Shown piece after piece: positions 39,307-56,753 of a stretch of DNA of 64,000 bases. The notes beneath the pieces were generated by a model, which worked only from the letters and a program-made list of their open reading frames with translations, had not been told where the DNA came from and searched no databases. Both the position numbers and the translations under genes were made by a program. Positions within the stretch are counted from its first letter, which is position 1. Every line of letters starts with the position of its first letter. The stretch lies in NCBI RefSeq assembly GCF_901000735.1, contig NC_081549.1, positions 22,559,850-22,623,849 on the forward strand, read 5' to 3'. Origin of the DNA: Corylus avellana (Eukaryota > Streptophyta > Magnoliopsida > Fagales > Betulaceae).

Positions 39307-40891
39307 TATTGAATAGCTTTGATACCATGTTGAAATAATGATGATGCGGGAATAATAGCGGAAGCAAGAGAGAGAATGAACACAAGGAATTTACGGGTGG
39401 TTCGGTGTTAGACACTTACATCCACCACTCAGAATACTCCTAAAGGCTACATTGTACTTATTAACTTTTTTTGTCTACAATACAAAGGTCCCTATTTATA
39501 GGGTAATGTCTAAATACAAGTTTGGTAATCAAATCTCCTTGATTTGATTACAATCTCAATATATGATTACAATCAATTCATAAATAAAGAATATTTCAAT
39601 ATCAACATAATTATTGAATATATGGAAAATATAATATATTTTCCATATATTCTAATATCTTCCCTCAAACTCAAGGTGGAATATTTTGAAACCTTGAGTT
39701 TAAAATCCGAAACAATGATGACGGCGGTAGTGGAGGTGGGGAATGGGCCGTAGATGATGACGACTGCCAGAGGAGATAGAGGCTGGCGGGCAGCCAGCGA
39801 CGGCGGCAGGTGGCTGGTGAATGCAGATTCAAAAGGGCCGACAACGGGCCAAACTCCAAAAGGGCCGATAACGGGCTAGGGCTGACAATGAGCCAAACTT
39901 CAAAAGGAGTCGACAACGGGCCAAAATCCAAAAGTGTCCGACAACGGGCCAGAGTTGACAATGAGCCAAAAATAAAAGGAGCCAACAACAGGCCAGGGCT
40001 AACTATGAGCTAAAAATAAAAAGGAGCCGACTACGGGCCAGGGCTGACTATGAGCCAAAAATAAAAAGGAGCCGACTACGGGCCAGGGCTGACTATGAGC
40101 CAAAAATAAAAAGGGCCGACTTGGGCCAAAAATTTAAAAAAAAAATGAGCCCACTTAGGCGGTTATCAGATCGGCGCACCGAACCTGACCGGCGCGTGGT
40201 GCGCATGATGTGGTCCACTTGGACCGCTGGCATAAGCAGAGGAGTAGATCTGGACGGCGCGGAAGCCGAAGACTAAGGCCGGCAGGTAGTGGTGGAAGCA
40301 CTGGTTGCAGGGAGATTTGTGGCGGTGAATCGTGGAACTGTGGACAGCCGGCAGTGCTGCGGCTGCTTCTAGAGTGACTTGCTGGCAGTGGAAGGTGTCG
40401 TTCGGGAGTGACAATGGCTATGGAAGGCGTCGTTTGGGAGTGGGATGATGCCGGAGAAGGCCAGACGATGGCGCGGCTCTGTCGGATGGAAGGTAGGTTG
40501 AATTGGCTGTTGCTGACTGGTGGTGGGCTTTGTTGTAGTTGTCGGCAAACAGTTGACTTGATCTTGTGATGGCAGGTTGGATCGGACGATTGTTATGGAA
40601 AACAATCAGATTGACAGACAGAAACATGGGGTGGTTCGGTGTTAGACACCTACGTCTACCACTCGGAATACTTCTAAGGGCTACATTGTGCTTATTAACT
40701 TTTTTTGTCTACAATACAAAGATCCCTATTTATAGGGTAATGTCTAAATACAAGTTTGGTAATCAAATCTCCTTGATTTGATTACAATCTCAATATATGA
40801 TTACAATCAATTCATAAATAAAGAATATTTCAATATCAACATAATAATGAAATATATGAAAAATATAATATATTTTCCATATATTCTAACA
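39307..40891 (-). mobile_element. Scrambled copia-like LTR insertion with 5-bp target duplication
   Basis: Unit 1 (34440-34450) is the empty site. The insertion is bounded by tgatt at 39302-39306 and 40892-40896. On the minus strand the order is: partial LTR (40891 to 40629), non-coding interior, purine tract (cttgagtttgaggga, about 39673-39659), full LTR (39657 to 39328), then a primer-binding site tggtatcaaagc (39328 side, ending near 39316) and 12 further bases. Having the PBS outside the last LTR is the wrong order for a normal element. There is no gag or pol. Confidence 0.75.
39658..40628. other. Non-coding interior of the LTR insertion with 45-bp tandem repeats
   Basis: Between the two LTR copies lies GC-richer DNA. 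It includes a degenerate array (about 39830-40120) of gccgacnacgggcca / gactatgagccaaaaat strings; exact units start at 40023 and 40068 (45-bp period). The following 400 bp (40160-40560) has no recognisable protein. It looks like foreign sequence captured by the element. Confidence 0.6.
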
Positions 40892-41998
40892 TGATTAATG
40901 TCTTTGCAATATTACTGAAAACTCAGGCCAATTTGAATTTTTCTATGTAGAGATTAATCTTGGCACGTGGAGGTAATATCTACCGTATTCTAGGCTTGAA
41001 GATGCTGCATTCATATCTAAAAACCCCTATAAACGAAGTATTCAATCAAAAACGAGGGGGAATTGAATCAGTCAATAAGCTAATAATTTGGATAATCAAG
41101 GCTTTTGGAATAAATCAACTCATTGGCCTGGTTTTACAATTGCAATTCGGTATATAAACCTTGTCGCATTTGGTTTTTGTTGACTTTAGCAAATATTATG
41201 TATAGCATTAATGATTTTATTGATAGGTGCAGGAATTATTAATTATCCGATCCAACTTGTGTATATAACTATATATGCACCAATATGGAATTAGTCTGTC
41301 CACAAAACATCCATTGCAAATGTATATATACCTCGATCACAGTTGACTGTGTCCAAATGCATCAGCGACTAGTTTCTTGGACATGGTCTAATGATAGTCA
41401 TGACCCAAAAGTTTACGCAAAGAATATCCTAACTACCCTAATTATAATAATATTGGATAGTGATGTCCAGTAATTTGTTTTGTCCAGATTGCTAATAATT
41501 CAAGCAGTAAAAATGTGAAAGAGTTCTTACAAAGCTCACTTGCTTAAGTAAGTCTCGAGCAACCCGCTCTTGTGTTAGGATAGATTAGCCATATAAGAAT
41601 TGTCTCATACTTGCTATCTGAATTGCTAGTAATCCGAACAATAAATTGTTAATAAAATAAATAAATTTAATCATTTAATTGATATTTGAACATTACATGA
41701 ATTATTTTTATAAAATAGTAGTGTTAAAGTTTGAAATTAAGACTTCAACTTCGATATTATGTTAAATTACCACTAATCTTAAAGTTAATAAATCTAATAT
41801 TTTAACCTATTGAATAAAATTCCACCCAAGATCAATTATACTTGAAATTTACAAGTTTTCATATAATATTTTTTCTAATCAGATCTGATTTTAATATATT
41901 TAAATGGCCAGGGGCCGGGTAGTTGAGCTGATCATATATACGAAGCTTCGATTCTTGACCAAATCCAAGAAAAATTAGCCTTTAAGTCTATTTCTTCC

Positions 41999-42006
41999 TA
42001 TAAATA
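41999..42006 (+). promoter_or_regulatory. TATA box of POD3
   Basis: TATAAATA, 100 bp upstream of the POD3 start codon, in the same context as POD2. The LTR insertion lies about 1.1 kb further upstream and may have altered distal control. Confidence 0.6.
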
Positions 42007-42105
42007 CCAAAACCAACCAAGCCAAAGGTACCAAAAACCTACGAGATCGATCGACAAAGATCACGACGACAGATAATTCAAATCTTACTAGAGCAATTAG
42101 ATACT

Positions 42106-43740
<1,635 letters not shown>

Positions 43741-43944
43741 GTTGATGTATTTTTTTAGAGTGTTTTTCGTTTTTAATTTCAAAAAGTTCTATGATGTAAT
43801 CAAGATGTAATATTCTGTTTTTTTATTTATTTATTTTTATTTTTTTATCGTTGGATAAAGATGAAATTTTTTTTTTGTGTTTTGAAGAGTATTTTGTATT
43901 TTAAATTATTTGTTAATATTTTTTATTTAAGAATAGAAAATATG

Positions 43945-44614
43945 GGTAAATGTAAAATTAGTTTTTGTGGTTGGCCTAAATTACAAATCACTCCATATGA
44001 TAAAAAAAATAATTTATAGGTCCTCAAGGTATGCCAAAATAACAGTTTAATCCATGAAATTAATTTCCGTTAAGGAACTTAACAAAATATGTCACTTTAT
44101 CACGTCATACCCAAAAAAAACACGACACATGTTATTATTAATTCTTGACTTTCAAAAATGACAATTAAGATTTTTCACATTATTTTACTACGGAAGCTAA
44201 AATTACATATCAACCCTCACTCCACGTCATATTGTTACAGTAAATTAATTTAATCTCTTATTTTCCCAAAATTTTACCTATATATAACCCTCCCTCATCT
44301 TCGTTTTCCTCAGCCATTTCAGTAAATACAATGGTTAAATTCTCGCAAAATGCTCTTAAATCGTGACGAGAAATATGAAAATGAGAAAGGGTTATGCACA
44401 AAGTAAAATTTTGGAAATAGAAGATATTAAGTTAATTTACTGTAATAGTATGACGTGACAAAGTAACGGATTCTATTAAGTTACTTAATGAAAATTAATT
44501 TTAGGGAGTAAACTATTATTTTGGCATATTTTGAGGACCTATAAATTAATTTTTATACCATAGAAAGTAATTCATAATTTAAGTCAACCACAATAACTAA
44601 TTTTACATTTATCC
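43945..44614. mobile_element. Non-autonomous TIR element downstream of POD3
   Basis: Orthologous position and structure to 37487-38158, with inverted ends gggtaaatgtaaaatta and acatttatcc. Present before the tandem duplication. Confidence 0.7.
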
Positions 44615-46189
44615 CTAGAAAAATAAAATCCTTGTCAAATATCGCCATACCTGATTATATATATAGATATCTGTGTCCATAAATATCTTCAATTTTTATT
44701 TTTTTTAAAGTAATGTCGTCTAGTCACTAATTAATAAGAAAATAATTGGGCTTTAAACTTTTAAATCTCTAATCTCACGGAGTGGCCCATGGCTTTGGGC
44801 TCATTTGATGGCTGCCTACTCCAGCCCGGCCTTAATTTGCTCAGGCCTTCTTAAATGGTTGGCGTATGATCAGTTAGGGTTATCCTTTGAACCCAAAATC
44901 TAATGAAATATGTGAAATGGCCCAATTGAGGAGGATATATTTTATTGTCAATATTTTGTTTTGTTATATATATATATATATGTGTGGTGTCATGTCATTT
45001 AATTTTTTTTTTTTTAAAAAAAAAAATTAATATAAATTTATATAGTATGTGGCAATATAAACATTATTAAATATGTGAAATTTAATTTTGATCATAAAAT
45101 AGATCTATTATCCTTAAATAACATGACGACGTATATATTATGTGTCAATATAAACACCATTAAAATTGTAAAATTTAATTTGAACCGCTACCCACTCTTT
45201 AAAGAAGGTGAATTCTCTTTTGAATTTGATTAAGGGAAATCTAGGCTATGGCCCTCTTGGTATCTACTTTTTAATTACAATTTGTTCTAAAGAAGAGGTT
45301 ATGCGACCAAAAAACACAGGGAAATGCTATCTCAACATTTCTTTTTGTTTCTTCAATGTCGCCCCACTTGAATTCTAGGAAAAATCAAGGTTTTCATGAT
45401 ATTTCAATTTAGTTCTTAAGTTTTTTAATTTTGGTAATTAGATTCTTAGATTTTAACATGATTTCAAATAAGTCCATCCGTTAACTTACATTCCAATTAA
45501 TTAACAATAGGCCACATCAGACTAATTAATTAATGCCAAATGCTATCTCAATTAATGCCAAATACTATTACTTGGTTCGTCTTAAAAATCATTTTACAAG
45601 TTATGGAATAGATTGCTGCAATGGATAATGCATTTTGTTGGTCTTTGTTGTGATTATAATTTATTTTGTTTTATATTGATGTTATAATGTCTTGTTTCAT
45701 TCATCTATAATTTTTTTTTTTTTAAAAAAAAAAAGTATAAAAAGGGAGTCTAAAGCTCATGGTCTTCTATTTTTAAAACTTTGTATTTTTTAAAAAATTT
45801 ATAAAAGAAAAATTAAAAAAAAAAACAAAACAAAACAAAACAATTCCGTGACAATGGTGGACGTAAAAACTGAAACCGCCGACTTTTAGAAAGCTTTACC
45901 ATAAACTTATTTCAAATACCATTTTGTCGCCTTAACAGCGAAGAAGGCGCCACCACGATTACCTACCTGGAATAGGAAAAATTGGAAAATGTAAAACGGC
46001 TTTGTTGGATTTGGAAATCAAAACCAAGGAGCCCACTGGAACAATGGAAGACGAGCAGAAAAAAACCATGGAAAAGGGGAGCTCTCCAAGTCACCACCAC
46101 CCACCCCTTCTTTTTCCTGCACCGAGTAACTTGGGTTCTTCGAATTCACTTATTCACAGGGCTTCAGTGAAGGATCATCGATCATCATC
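44615..46189. other. Intergenic and 5' region of the aminotransferase
   Basis: No gene was recognised up to the aminotransferase. Simple tracts occur at 45006-45026 and 45710-45736. Immediately upstream of the chosen start, an overlapping out-of-frame ATG-initiated frame runs 46044-46277. Confidence 0.5.
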
Positions 46190-49401
<3,212 letters not shown>

Positions 49402-51657
49402 TATCTCATTTATACCTAATTCTTCATTTTGGGATGCTTAAAACTCCATCATTTACAAATGATGTTGCTTACTAGATAACTCAGTATTAAGGTATAAATG
49501 AGGAAAGCTCCATGAAATATATTTCCCGGATTACAGATATATGGCTGAAATTGCCTACTCCTTGTTCCACAGCCAACCTAGTTATCTAGAACACTGTGTT
49601 GGAATATTCACACTTCTGTGATGTGATTGGTTAGGTAGTCAAATTTCATATGGGGTAGTAATAATAAAAGCAAGTAACTGGTATATAACATTGTTAGCTT
49701 TAAAGCCATTGATTTAGGTTTGAGTTAAGGTTATGTGCTAAAATGCTTGAAGATGTTAACTCTTTGACTCTTTTATGCCCAAGATTCCAACACAGATTGA
49801 TACAATACAAGTACAATATATTTAGATTTGGAAAAATCATTTAGTTCTACGTGTGTGATTATCTTATGCAATACATTCTGGGTCAAAACTACTAATAACT
49901 TGTTGAGTTAACCCCACTCTTGATATGATAGGAATTTAGTACCTCTGAAATGCTCTGGCTCCTCCTTGATCGGGATTCCCATCCTGGCCAGAAAATAAAA
50001 TGATAAAATTTTACTAAAAACAAATGGAAGATCGTGATACTCTTAATCTCCAGCAGAAACCCACTATTACTTATGCAATTAACCATAAAATTAAGGTAAA
50101 ATCAAACCAAATGATTTTCTATTTAATCCAGAATGCATCAAGTGTCAGGATGTCTTTATTTGTGTCAAATTTATGCCATACAATGATGGCCCGCATGCAC
50201 ATGCTACCTGCAGAGCTGCCGACAAAATTAGATAGCGAGAGAGGTTTGAATTTGGTAAGCTTCTCCAGCCTTTCTGTCTCTGCTTCTGCTTTTAATGTGG
50301 TGAGGTTCTCCAGCCTCTTCTTCATTGATTAAAAATGCGAAGAATATATATTTTGTTTGATACGTGCTACGATTTTCTTGGTTGATGAGACGGTCATGGG
50401 GCCATGAGGCAGACTAGGTAGCTTGGTTATGTCATTGGCTAATTTCTTTGTTAAATCATTAAGAAAAGAACTTTCACAAAAACTGATTGTACGACCCAAA
50501 TCATACATAGCCGACATTGGAGAATGGTGACATATATAAGGATACGAAGCCGAAAGCAAAGATCAGGATTGATTACAATTTGTTGATCGAATTACAGCCT
50601 GTTTGACTCTTGTATAAGAGGCTTTAATGTGGCTCATTAATTTAGACAAGTACTTGAGTAGTTCGAGAGTTGTTTAATCACGTGGGTCCTTAATTGCTTG
50701 TCAAAATTGTATCTTAATTATAAGATTGGCTACAATTCATTAATTGAATTATATATTGTCAATTTTTCTACGTGGGAGATGTTTTAATGGGGCTCACCTG
50801 TTTAAGCAAGTGCTTGGGTAGCTCAAGATTTGTTCATGTAGGGCTCCATTGAAACTTTCTCTTAATTGCAACCTGAACAGGCAATTGTAGGAAATCCAAT
50901 TTGTGAAAGTAAAAGGGCTAACAGGCATTAACTGCTTGTTGGGTTCTTGCAGGCTCTATCAGAAACCTTGATTACTGGGATAAGTAATGATTTAACATGA
51001 TATAAAAATAAAGGTCCTGAATTTGAACCCAAACACTTAAATATTCTTAATCTTTTATGATAAATATTGATTTTTAAGTATATATGAATAATATGTTTAG
51101 TGGCAACGAGCACAAACAGCTTAATTTCCTCTTTGAAAAATAAGACAAACTTCTACGTGAGGAGGACAAAGCAGAACCAAAAGATTCCAAACAATTGGCT
51201 CATGCAGAATTAAATATATAGATAGGAACCTCCACCCATCTTCCCTCTTTGCATTAAATAGCCATGGAAAGAAAGACAGAGAGGCACATGTGAAGAAATG
51301 TTTTCTGACAGTGAACTCAACCAAACAAAGTCTCTAATAAACCCCCCAGAGATCGAGTGGTTTCTTCTGGGAAAGTGCTACACCACGAGATGCTAGTGTC
51401 CTAAGATCAATGTTGATAAGGCGTTTAATGATCCAAATCCAATCTGCTTCCTTCAAAGTAATGGATCTTTGGAGTGATGTTATTTTATGGGAAGCCCACA
51501 TCAAATGACAACCTCTTTCTAAACACCTAATAACTTAAAAATAAGAAAATAATAAAAATAATAATGTTACAAAGCTAAATGTGATGTGACTTTTAAAATC
51601 ATCATTAAATCCGAGATCGTTATTATTGAATTTTAATCTATTGATAATGTTAAAAGT
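49402..51657. other. Intergenic downstream of the aminotransferase
   Basis: No gene was recognised. Short open frames (for example 50024-50332 and 50119-50325 on opposite strands) lack domains. The first about 490 bp recur at 63508-64000. Confidence 0.5.
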
Positions 51658-51757
51658 NNNNNNNNNNNNNNNNNNNNNNNNNNNNNNNNNNNNNNNNNNN
51701 NNNNNNNNNNNNNNNNNNNNNNNNNNNNNNNNNNNNNNNNNNNNNNNNNNNNNNNNN
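51658..51757. other. Assembly gap (100 N)
   Basis: Exactly 100 unknown bases, the usual placeholder for a scaffold join of unknown size. It separates the main stretch from an inverted copy of 30.4-32.5 kb. Confidence 0.99.
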
Positions 51758-51842
51758 GGCCTTCAATTGCCTGCTTTCAATCCCCCCAACAACTACAAAC
51801 AACAGAAAGAAAAAAAAGACTTCTTCTCTGTGAAAGCCAGCC

Positions 51843-52511
51843 ATGGAGAATATGGGCTCCGAGAAAGGCAATGGTTCTCTGAGAAAGCCCATGAGAAGAA
51901 GGTACCATGCACGAAGATCAATACCACCGCAAGACTGTGTGATCAACATGGCTGAAGCTAGGAGAGAGATTGCCCATGCCTTGCACCTCCACAGATCATC
52001 ACCATCACCATCACCATCATCATCATCACCATCAGCAGCATCAGCATCAGCATCATGTTTCATGAATAGGGAGCCTACAATATCATCAGGTAACAGCAAA
52101 TTCAACAATCCTGTTTTTGGTGGTTCACAATATTGTTATTCAGTAATGGAGTCTATGCCTCTCCCGGAACCCATATGGTCGACAACTGCACCATCAATAC
52201 TGGCTGCGCCAACGCCGCCGGCCGTGGAAGCGCCGGAATTCGAATGGGGAGAAAACCAAGCTGCTTATACTTGGTGGCTGGGGTTTCTGAAGACATTAGA
52301 TAATAAATACATTAATCACGAGGAACCACAGTATCATTTTGGAAATTCTAGGATACTTTTTAGCCAGCGCTGTCAGGAAGGTCCAAAGCTTGGGGAGTCA
52401 ACATTTCTTGAGGCGTGTGATCAAACTTCTACAGATGAATGGTTGATGTTTCCGACGACAGAAGATCAGGGTGAGACTGTAATATCCCCCCATGAAAATG
52501 GTGGGTTCTAA
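51843..52511 (+). CDS. Plant protein of unknown function, second copy
   Basis: Same 222-residue single-exon gene as 31772-32440, in opposite orientation. Differences seen are a rearranged Ser/Pro/Ala tract (SPSPSPSSSS then AASASAS, against SPSPSPSPSSSS then AASAS) and Q for K before YHFGNSR. Total length is unchanged because one repeat shrank as another grew. This is typical of two alleles at a coding microsatellite. Function not recognised. If the block is a haplotype contig this is not an additional locus. Confidence 0.7.
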   Translation: MENMGSEKGNGSLRKPMRRRYHARRSIPPQDCVINMAEARREIAHALHLHRSSPSPSPSSSSPSAASASASCFMNREPTISSGNSKFNNPVFGGSQYCYSVMESMPLPEPIWSTTAPSILAAPTPPAVEAPEFEWGENQAAYTWWLGFLKTLDNKYINHEEPQYHFGNSRILFSQRCQEGPKLGESTFLEACDQTSTDEWLMFPTTEDQGETVISPHENGGF

Positions 52512-52538
52512 ACTTATACTTCGTATAATATTATGCTT

Positions 52539-52576
<38 letters not shown>

Positions 52577-52789
52577 AAGTTCTTAAGTAATTTCAACTCT
52601 TTTCCACCCCAAATACATGTCCCTCTTTATCTTGATTTGTCAATATCATGTGCAGGTATAAGGTAAAAAAAAAAAAAATTATATATATATGGGTGGAGTA
52701 TATTAATTCACATCAATATTTTTTCTTTTTGTCAACACAATTAAATTTGCAGATTCACGTGATTTCACCCAAATTTAATTATGAATTTG

Positions 52790-52865
52790 TTCTCAAGAGG
52801 TAGTTCAATCGGTTAGGACCATACTTAATGAAGTTGAAGTTACTAATTTGAATCATTTTCCCTCT
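52790..52865 (+). mobile_element. tRNA-derived SINE, inverted-block copy
   Basis: Counterpart of 31428-31507: gtagttcaatcggt (box A-like) and ctaatttgaatcat (a decayed box B). Confidence 0.6.
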
Positions 52866-53882
52866 TAAAATAAAATTAAATTAAATTAAATTAAAAAAAA
52901 AAAGGACAATTTGAAAAATGGGTAAATTTTATTATTTTTCATTAAAAGTCCCAATACAATTAGCAAATTCCAAAAGAAACATAAAGTAAAATCGGTAATA
53001 CAATTTCATTTATATATATATATATATATATATATGAAATTAATCCGAATGCATGAATTTATAATGGCTCCAATGAATTCACAATTTGGTCGGACGAACT
53101 ATGAACTCGATCGACAGAGAAAGAACATGGCACGATTAAAATCCCCTGAATCACCTTGGTGAGACGCCAAAGCTCTTGCGAATTAAACAATTGGGCTTGG
53201 GCGAAACTTATGTTTGGGTTTCAGCCCAATTCGATTAACTCTAGCATGGATAGTGGATATATAGAAGTGTCGACCCAGCCCCAGCTTCAATGAGTCAAAT
53301 CATTCAGGCCCAATATCAGTCCAACGTCCCTTCACCTGGTCTTCTGTTCGGCGATGGCCCTTAATTAGGGCCTCTTTGGATGTGCGTTTGAAAAATTTAA
53401 AAGTTTATTTAACACTCAAAAAGTCAATTTAAAGAAAAAAGTATTCGTTTAATAAAAAAGAATTAAAAGCGCTTTTAAAGGTCTAAAAAGTCTAAAAATA
53501 GTCAAAACACAATTGCCCAAAATCGTTTTTTTGACTTAAAATCTCTATTTTTCAAACACAATCTCAAACATGTTCTAAATTGTTCTGCATTTGCTCATGT
53601 CCTAAATTTAAGAAATCCAAAATCCAAGCCCTTATATGGACAACCCTAGTTTTAAACACCAACATGGTATTTACTTAAATTTGGGGTAGGCAATTAACAA
53701 GTTAAGATTGAATTAGAAAAAAAAAAAAAGAGAAAAAAAAAAAAGAGAGAAGAAGGTCTTGTATAAGATAAGGGCTACGATTCACCTCCTAAAATATGTG
53801 TGATTATTATAATATAATTAGACTCAAATATAAGTTTAGACTTTGATTTATGTGATGTCTCAATATATTATATTATAATTCC

Positions 53883-53982
53883 NNNNNNNNNNNNNNNNNN
53901 NNNNNNNNNNNNNNNNNNNNNNNNNNNNNNNNNNNNNNNNNNNNNNNNNNNNNNNNNNNNNNNNNNNNNNNNNNNNNNNNNN
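53883..53982. other. Assembly gap (100 N)
   Basis: Exactly 100 unknown bases between two unrelated inverted blocks. Confidence 0.99.
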
Positions 53983-55986
53983 CAACTTCATCAATTATTT
54001 GCCACATGCATGAGAAACCTGGAGAAACTTTTGATGGTGATTGTCAAGTAATAAATTATAATCACAACAAAGACCAGCAAAATGCATTATCTATTGCAGC
54101 AATCCATTCCATAACTTCTGAAATGATTTTTAAGACAAACGAAGTAATAGTATTTGGCATTAATTAATTAGTCTGACGTGGCTTATTGCTAATTAATTAG
54201 AATGTAAGTTAACGGATGGACTTATTTGAAATCATGTTAAAACCTAAGAATCTAATTGTCAAAATTAAAAAACTTAAGAATTAAATTGAAATATCATGAA
54301 AACCTTGATTTTTCCTAGAATTCAAGTGGGTGACATTGAAGAAACAAAAAGAAATGTTGAGATAGCATTTCCTTGTGTTTTTTGGTCGCATAACCTCTTC
54401 TTTAGAACAAATTGTAATTAAAAAGTAGATACCAAGAGGGCCATAGCCCATATTTCCCTTAATGGAATTCAAAAGAGAATCCACCTTCTTTAAAGAGTGG
54501 GTAGCGATGCAAATTAAATTTTACAATTTTAATGGTGTTTATATTGACACATAATATATACGTCGTCATGTTATTTAAGGATAATAGATCTATTTTATGA
54601 TCAAAATTAAATTTCACATATTTAATTATGTTTATATAGCCACATACTATATAAATTTATATTAATTTTTTTAAAAAAAAATTAAATGACATGACATCAT
54701 ATATATCGTTAAATGTAACAAAACAAAATATTGACAATAAAATATATCCTCCTCATTTGGGCCATTTCACATATTTCATTATATTTTGGGTTCAAAGACC
54801 CTAATTGATCATACGCGAACCATTTAAGAAGGCCTGAGCAAATTAAGGCCGGGTTGGAGTGGGCAGCCATCAAATCATGAGCCCAAACCCATGGGCCACT
54901 CCGTGAGATTAGAGATTTAAAAGTTTAAAGCCCAATTATTTTCTTATTAATTAGTGACTAAAAAATTGACAATATTACTTTAAAAGAAAAAATTGACTTA
55001 TGGAGACAGAAATCTATATATATAATCAGGTATGGCCATGTTTGATAAAGATTTTATTTTTCTAGGGATAAATGCAAAATTAGTTATTGCGGTTAGCCTA
55101 AATTATAAATCACTCCCTATGGTATAAAAATTAATTTATAAGTCCTTAGGGTAGGCAAAAATAACAGTTTACTCCCTAAAATCAATTTCCAATAAGTAAC
55201 TTAATAGAATCCGTTACTTTGTCACGTCATACTACTATAGTAAATTAACCTAATATCTTCTATCTCCAAAATTTTACTCTGTGCGTAACCCTCCCTCATT
55301 TTCATATTTCTCACCATGATTTGGGAGCATTTTGCGAGAATTTGATCGTCGCATTTTGTGAAGTGGCTAAGGAAAACAAAGATGAGGGAGGGTTATGCTT
55401 ATGCATGGGTAAAATTTTGGGAAAATAAGAGATTAAGTTAATTTACTGTAACAGTATGACGTGGAGTGAGGGTTGATGTGTAATTTTAGCTTGCGTCGTA
55501 AAATGATGTGAAAAATCCTAATTGTGATTTTTGAAAGTCATAAATTAATAATATGTGTCGCATTTTTGTTGGGTATGACGTGGCAAAGTGACAGATTTTG
55601 TTAAATTCCTTAACAGAAATTAATTTCATGGATTAAACTGTTATTTGGCATACCTTGAGGATCTATAAATTATTATTTTTACCACATGAAGTGATTTGTA
55701 ATTTAGGCCAACCACAAAGACCAATTTTACATTTATCCATATTTTCTATTCTTAAATAAAAAATGTTAACAAATAATTTAAAATACAAAATACTCTTCAA
55801 AACACAAAAAAAAAATTTCATCTTTATCCAACGATAAAAAAAAATAAATAAAGAAAAGAAGAAAAAACAGAATATTACATCTTGATTACATCATAGAACT
55901 TTTTGAAATTAAAAACGAAAAACACTAAAAAATACATCAACTTATTGGTTCACTGCCCTACAGTTTAAGCGGATTTGACCCTGATA
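53983..55986 (-). repeat. Inverted copy of 37240-39279 (probable haplotype contig)
   Basis: Reverse complement of the last 45 bases of POD2, its 3' flank, the TIR element (here 55066-55738) and the unit 1/unit 2 junction. At sites where POD2 and POD3 flanks differ it mostly follows POD2 (for example acacaaggaaatgc), with occasional POD3-like bases (ttatgcgacc). It contains no full gene. Bounded by 100-N gaps. Confidence 0.88.
55066..55738 (-). mobile_element. Non-autonomous TIR element, inverted-block copy
   Basis: Same element as 37487-38158, with ends ggataaatgcaaaatt and acatttatcc. Confidence 0.65.
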
Positions 55987-56086
55987 NNNNNNNNNNNNNN
56001 NNNNNNNNNNNNNNNNNNNNNNNNNNNNNNNNNNNNNNNNNNNNNNNNNNNNNNNNNNNNNNNNNNNNNNNNNNNNNNNNNNNNNN
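55987..56086. other. Assembly gap (100 N)
   Basis: Exactly 100 unknown bases. The left flank ends inside the peroxidase 3' end on the minus strand; the right flank is unrelated transposon-like DNA. Confidence 0.99.
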
Positions 56087-56753
56087 TTATTAAGTATTTT
56101 TCATCAAAATTTTAATGGGTGCCCCTGGTAAAAAAAAATTACCAGGGGCACTCTTGGCCTTCTTTCTGTCGCTCAAATGGTTATTATGTAGAGAAATGGG
56201 GCCATTTTTTATTAAAGAGAGAGATAATAAAGTTATATTTTATTAGTAGAGAGAGAGTAGATAATAGTTATTATTAAAAAAAGATAGTGGGTGAATTTTT
56301 TAGTGTTTTTGGTCATAGTTTATAGATAAATGTGATTTTTTTGTTAAATTTAAACTCTAGTCTCTGTTATGTAGTCTTAGACTCTAATGTAATTTATGCA
56401 TTGAGATTTGAGGCTTTTCTAAAAGAAATAGCCGTATGCTAATAGCCCACTAAAAGTACTCATTTTTCTTAGACACTAGTAGTCATTTAATTGTGCTTAG
56501 TTTATTTTGTAAGTAGTTTAAATTATTATGTGTTTGTGACGTCATTAGATGAAGATTTTTAATAGTTACTTTGATTTTTTTTTTTTTTTGGGTAATTTGA
56601 TGAGTTTGATTTGATTTGTGATACATATATTATGGTATAATTTATTTTTTGATTGTATTTACCGTATTATAAAAAATATATATAATACATAAGGAGAAAA
56701 AAAAAATTATTTTTTTACGCCCCGGGTAACTCCAATTCCTAGATCCGCCACTG
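56087..56753. other. Transposon-like sequence abutting POD4
   Basis: AT-rich non-coding DNA with a perfect hairpin at 56120-56150 (12-bp arms tgcccctggtaa / ttaccaggggca, 7-nt loop). It ends in cctagatccgccactg, directly joined to peroxidase sequence. No coding sequence was recognised. It replaces the first part of the peroxidase gene. Confidence 0.5.

Larger units (their letters stand above)
51758..53882 (-). repeat. Inverted copy of 30431-32525 (probable haplotype contig)
   Basis: The ends match 32525 and 30431 in reverse complement, and everything between is collinear with small indels, mostly in microsatellites and homopolymers. Both edges are 100-N gaps, so there is no sequence proof that the block belongs here or in this orientation. 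Confidence 0.9.

Noticed and set aside
39671..40605. Minus-strand frames of 70-105 codons in the LTR insertion interior
   Set aside because: Low-complexity repeats and no recognisable retroelement or host domain.
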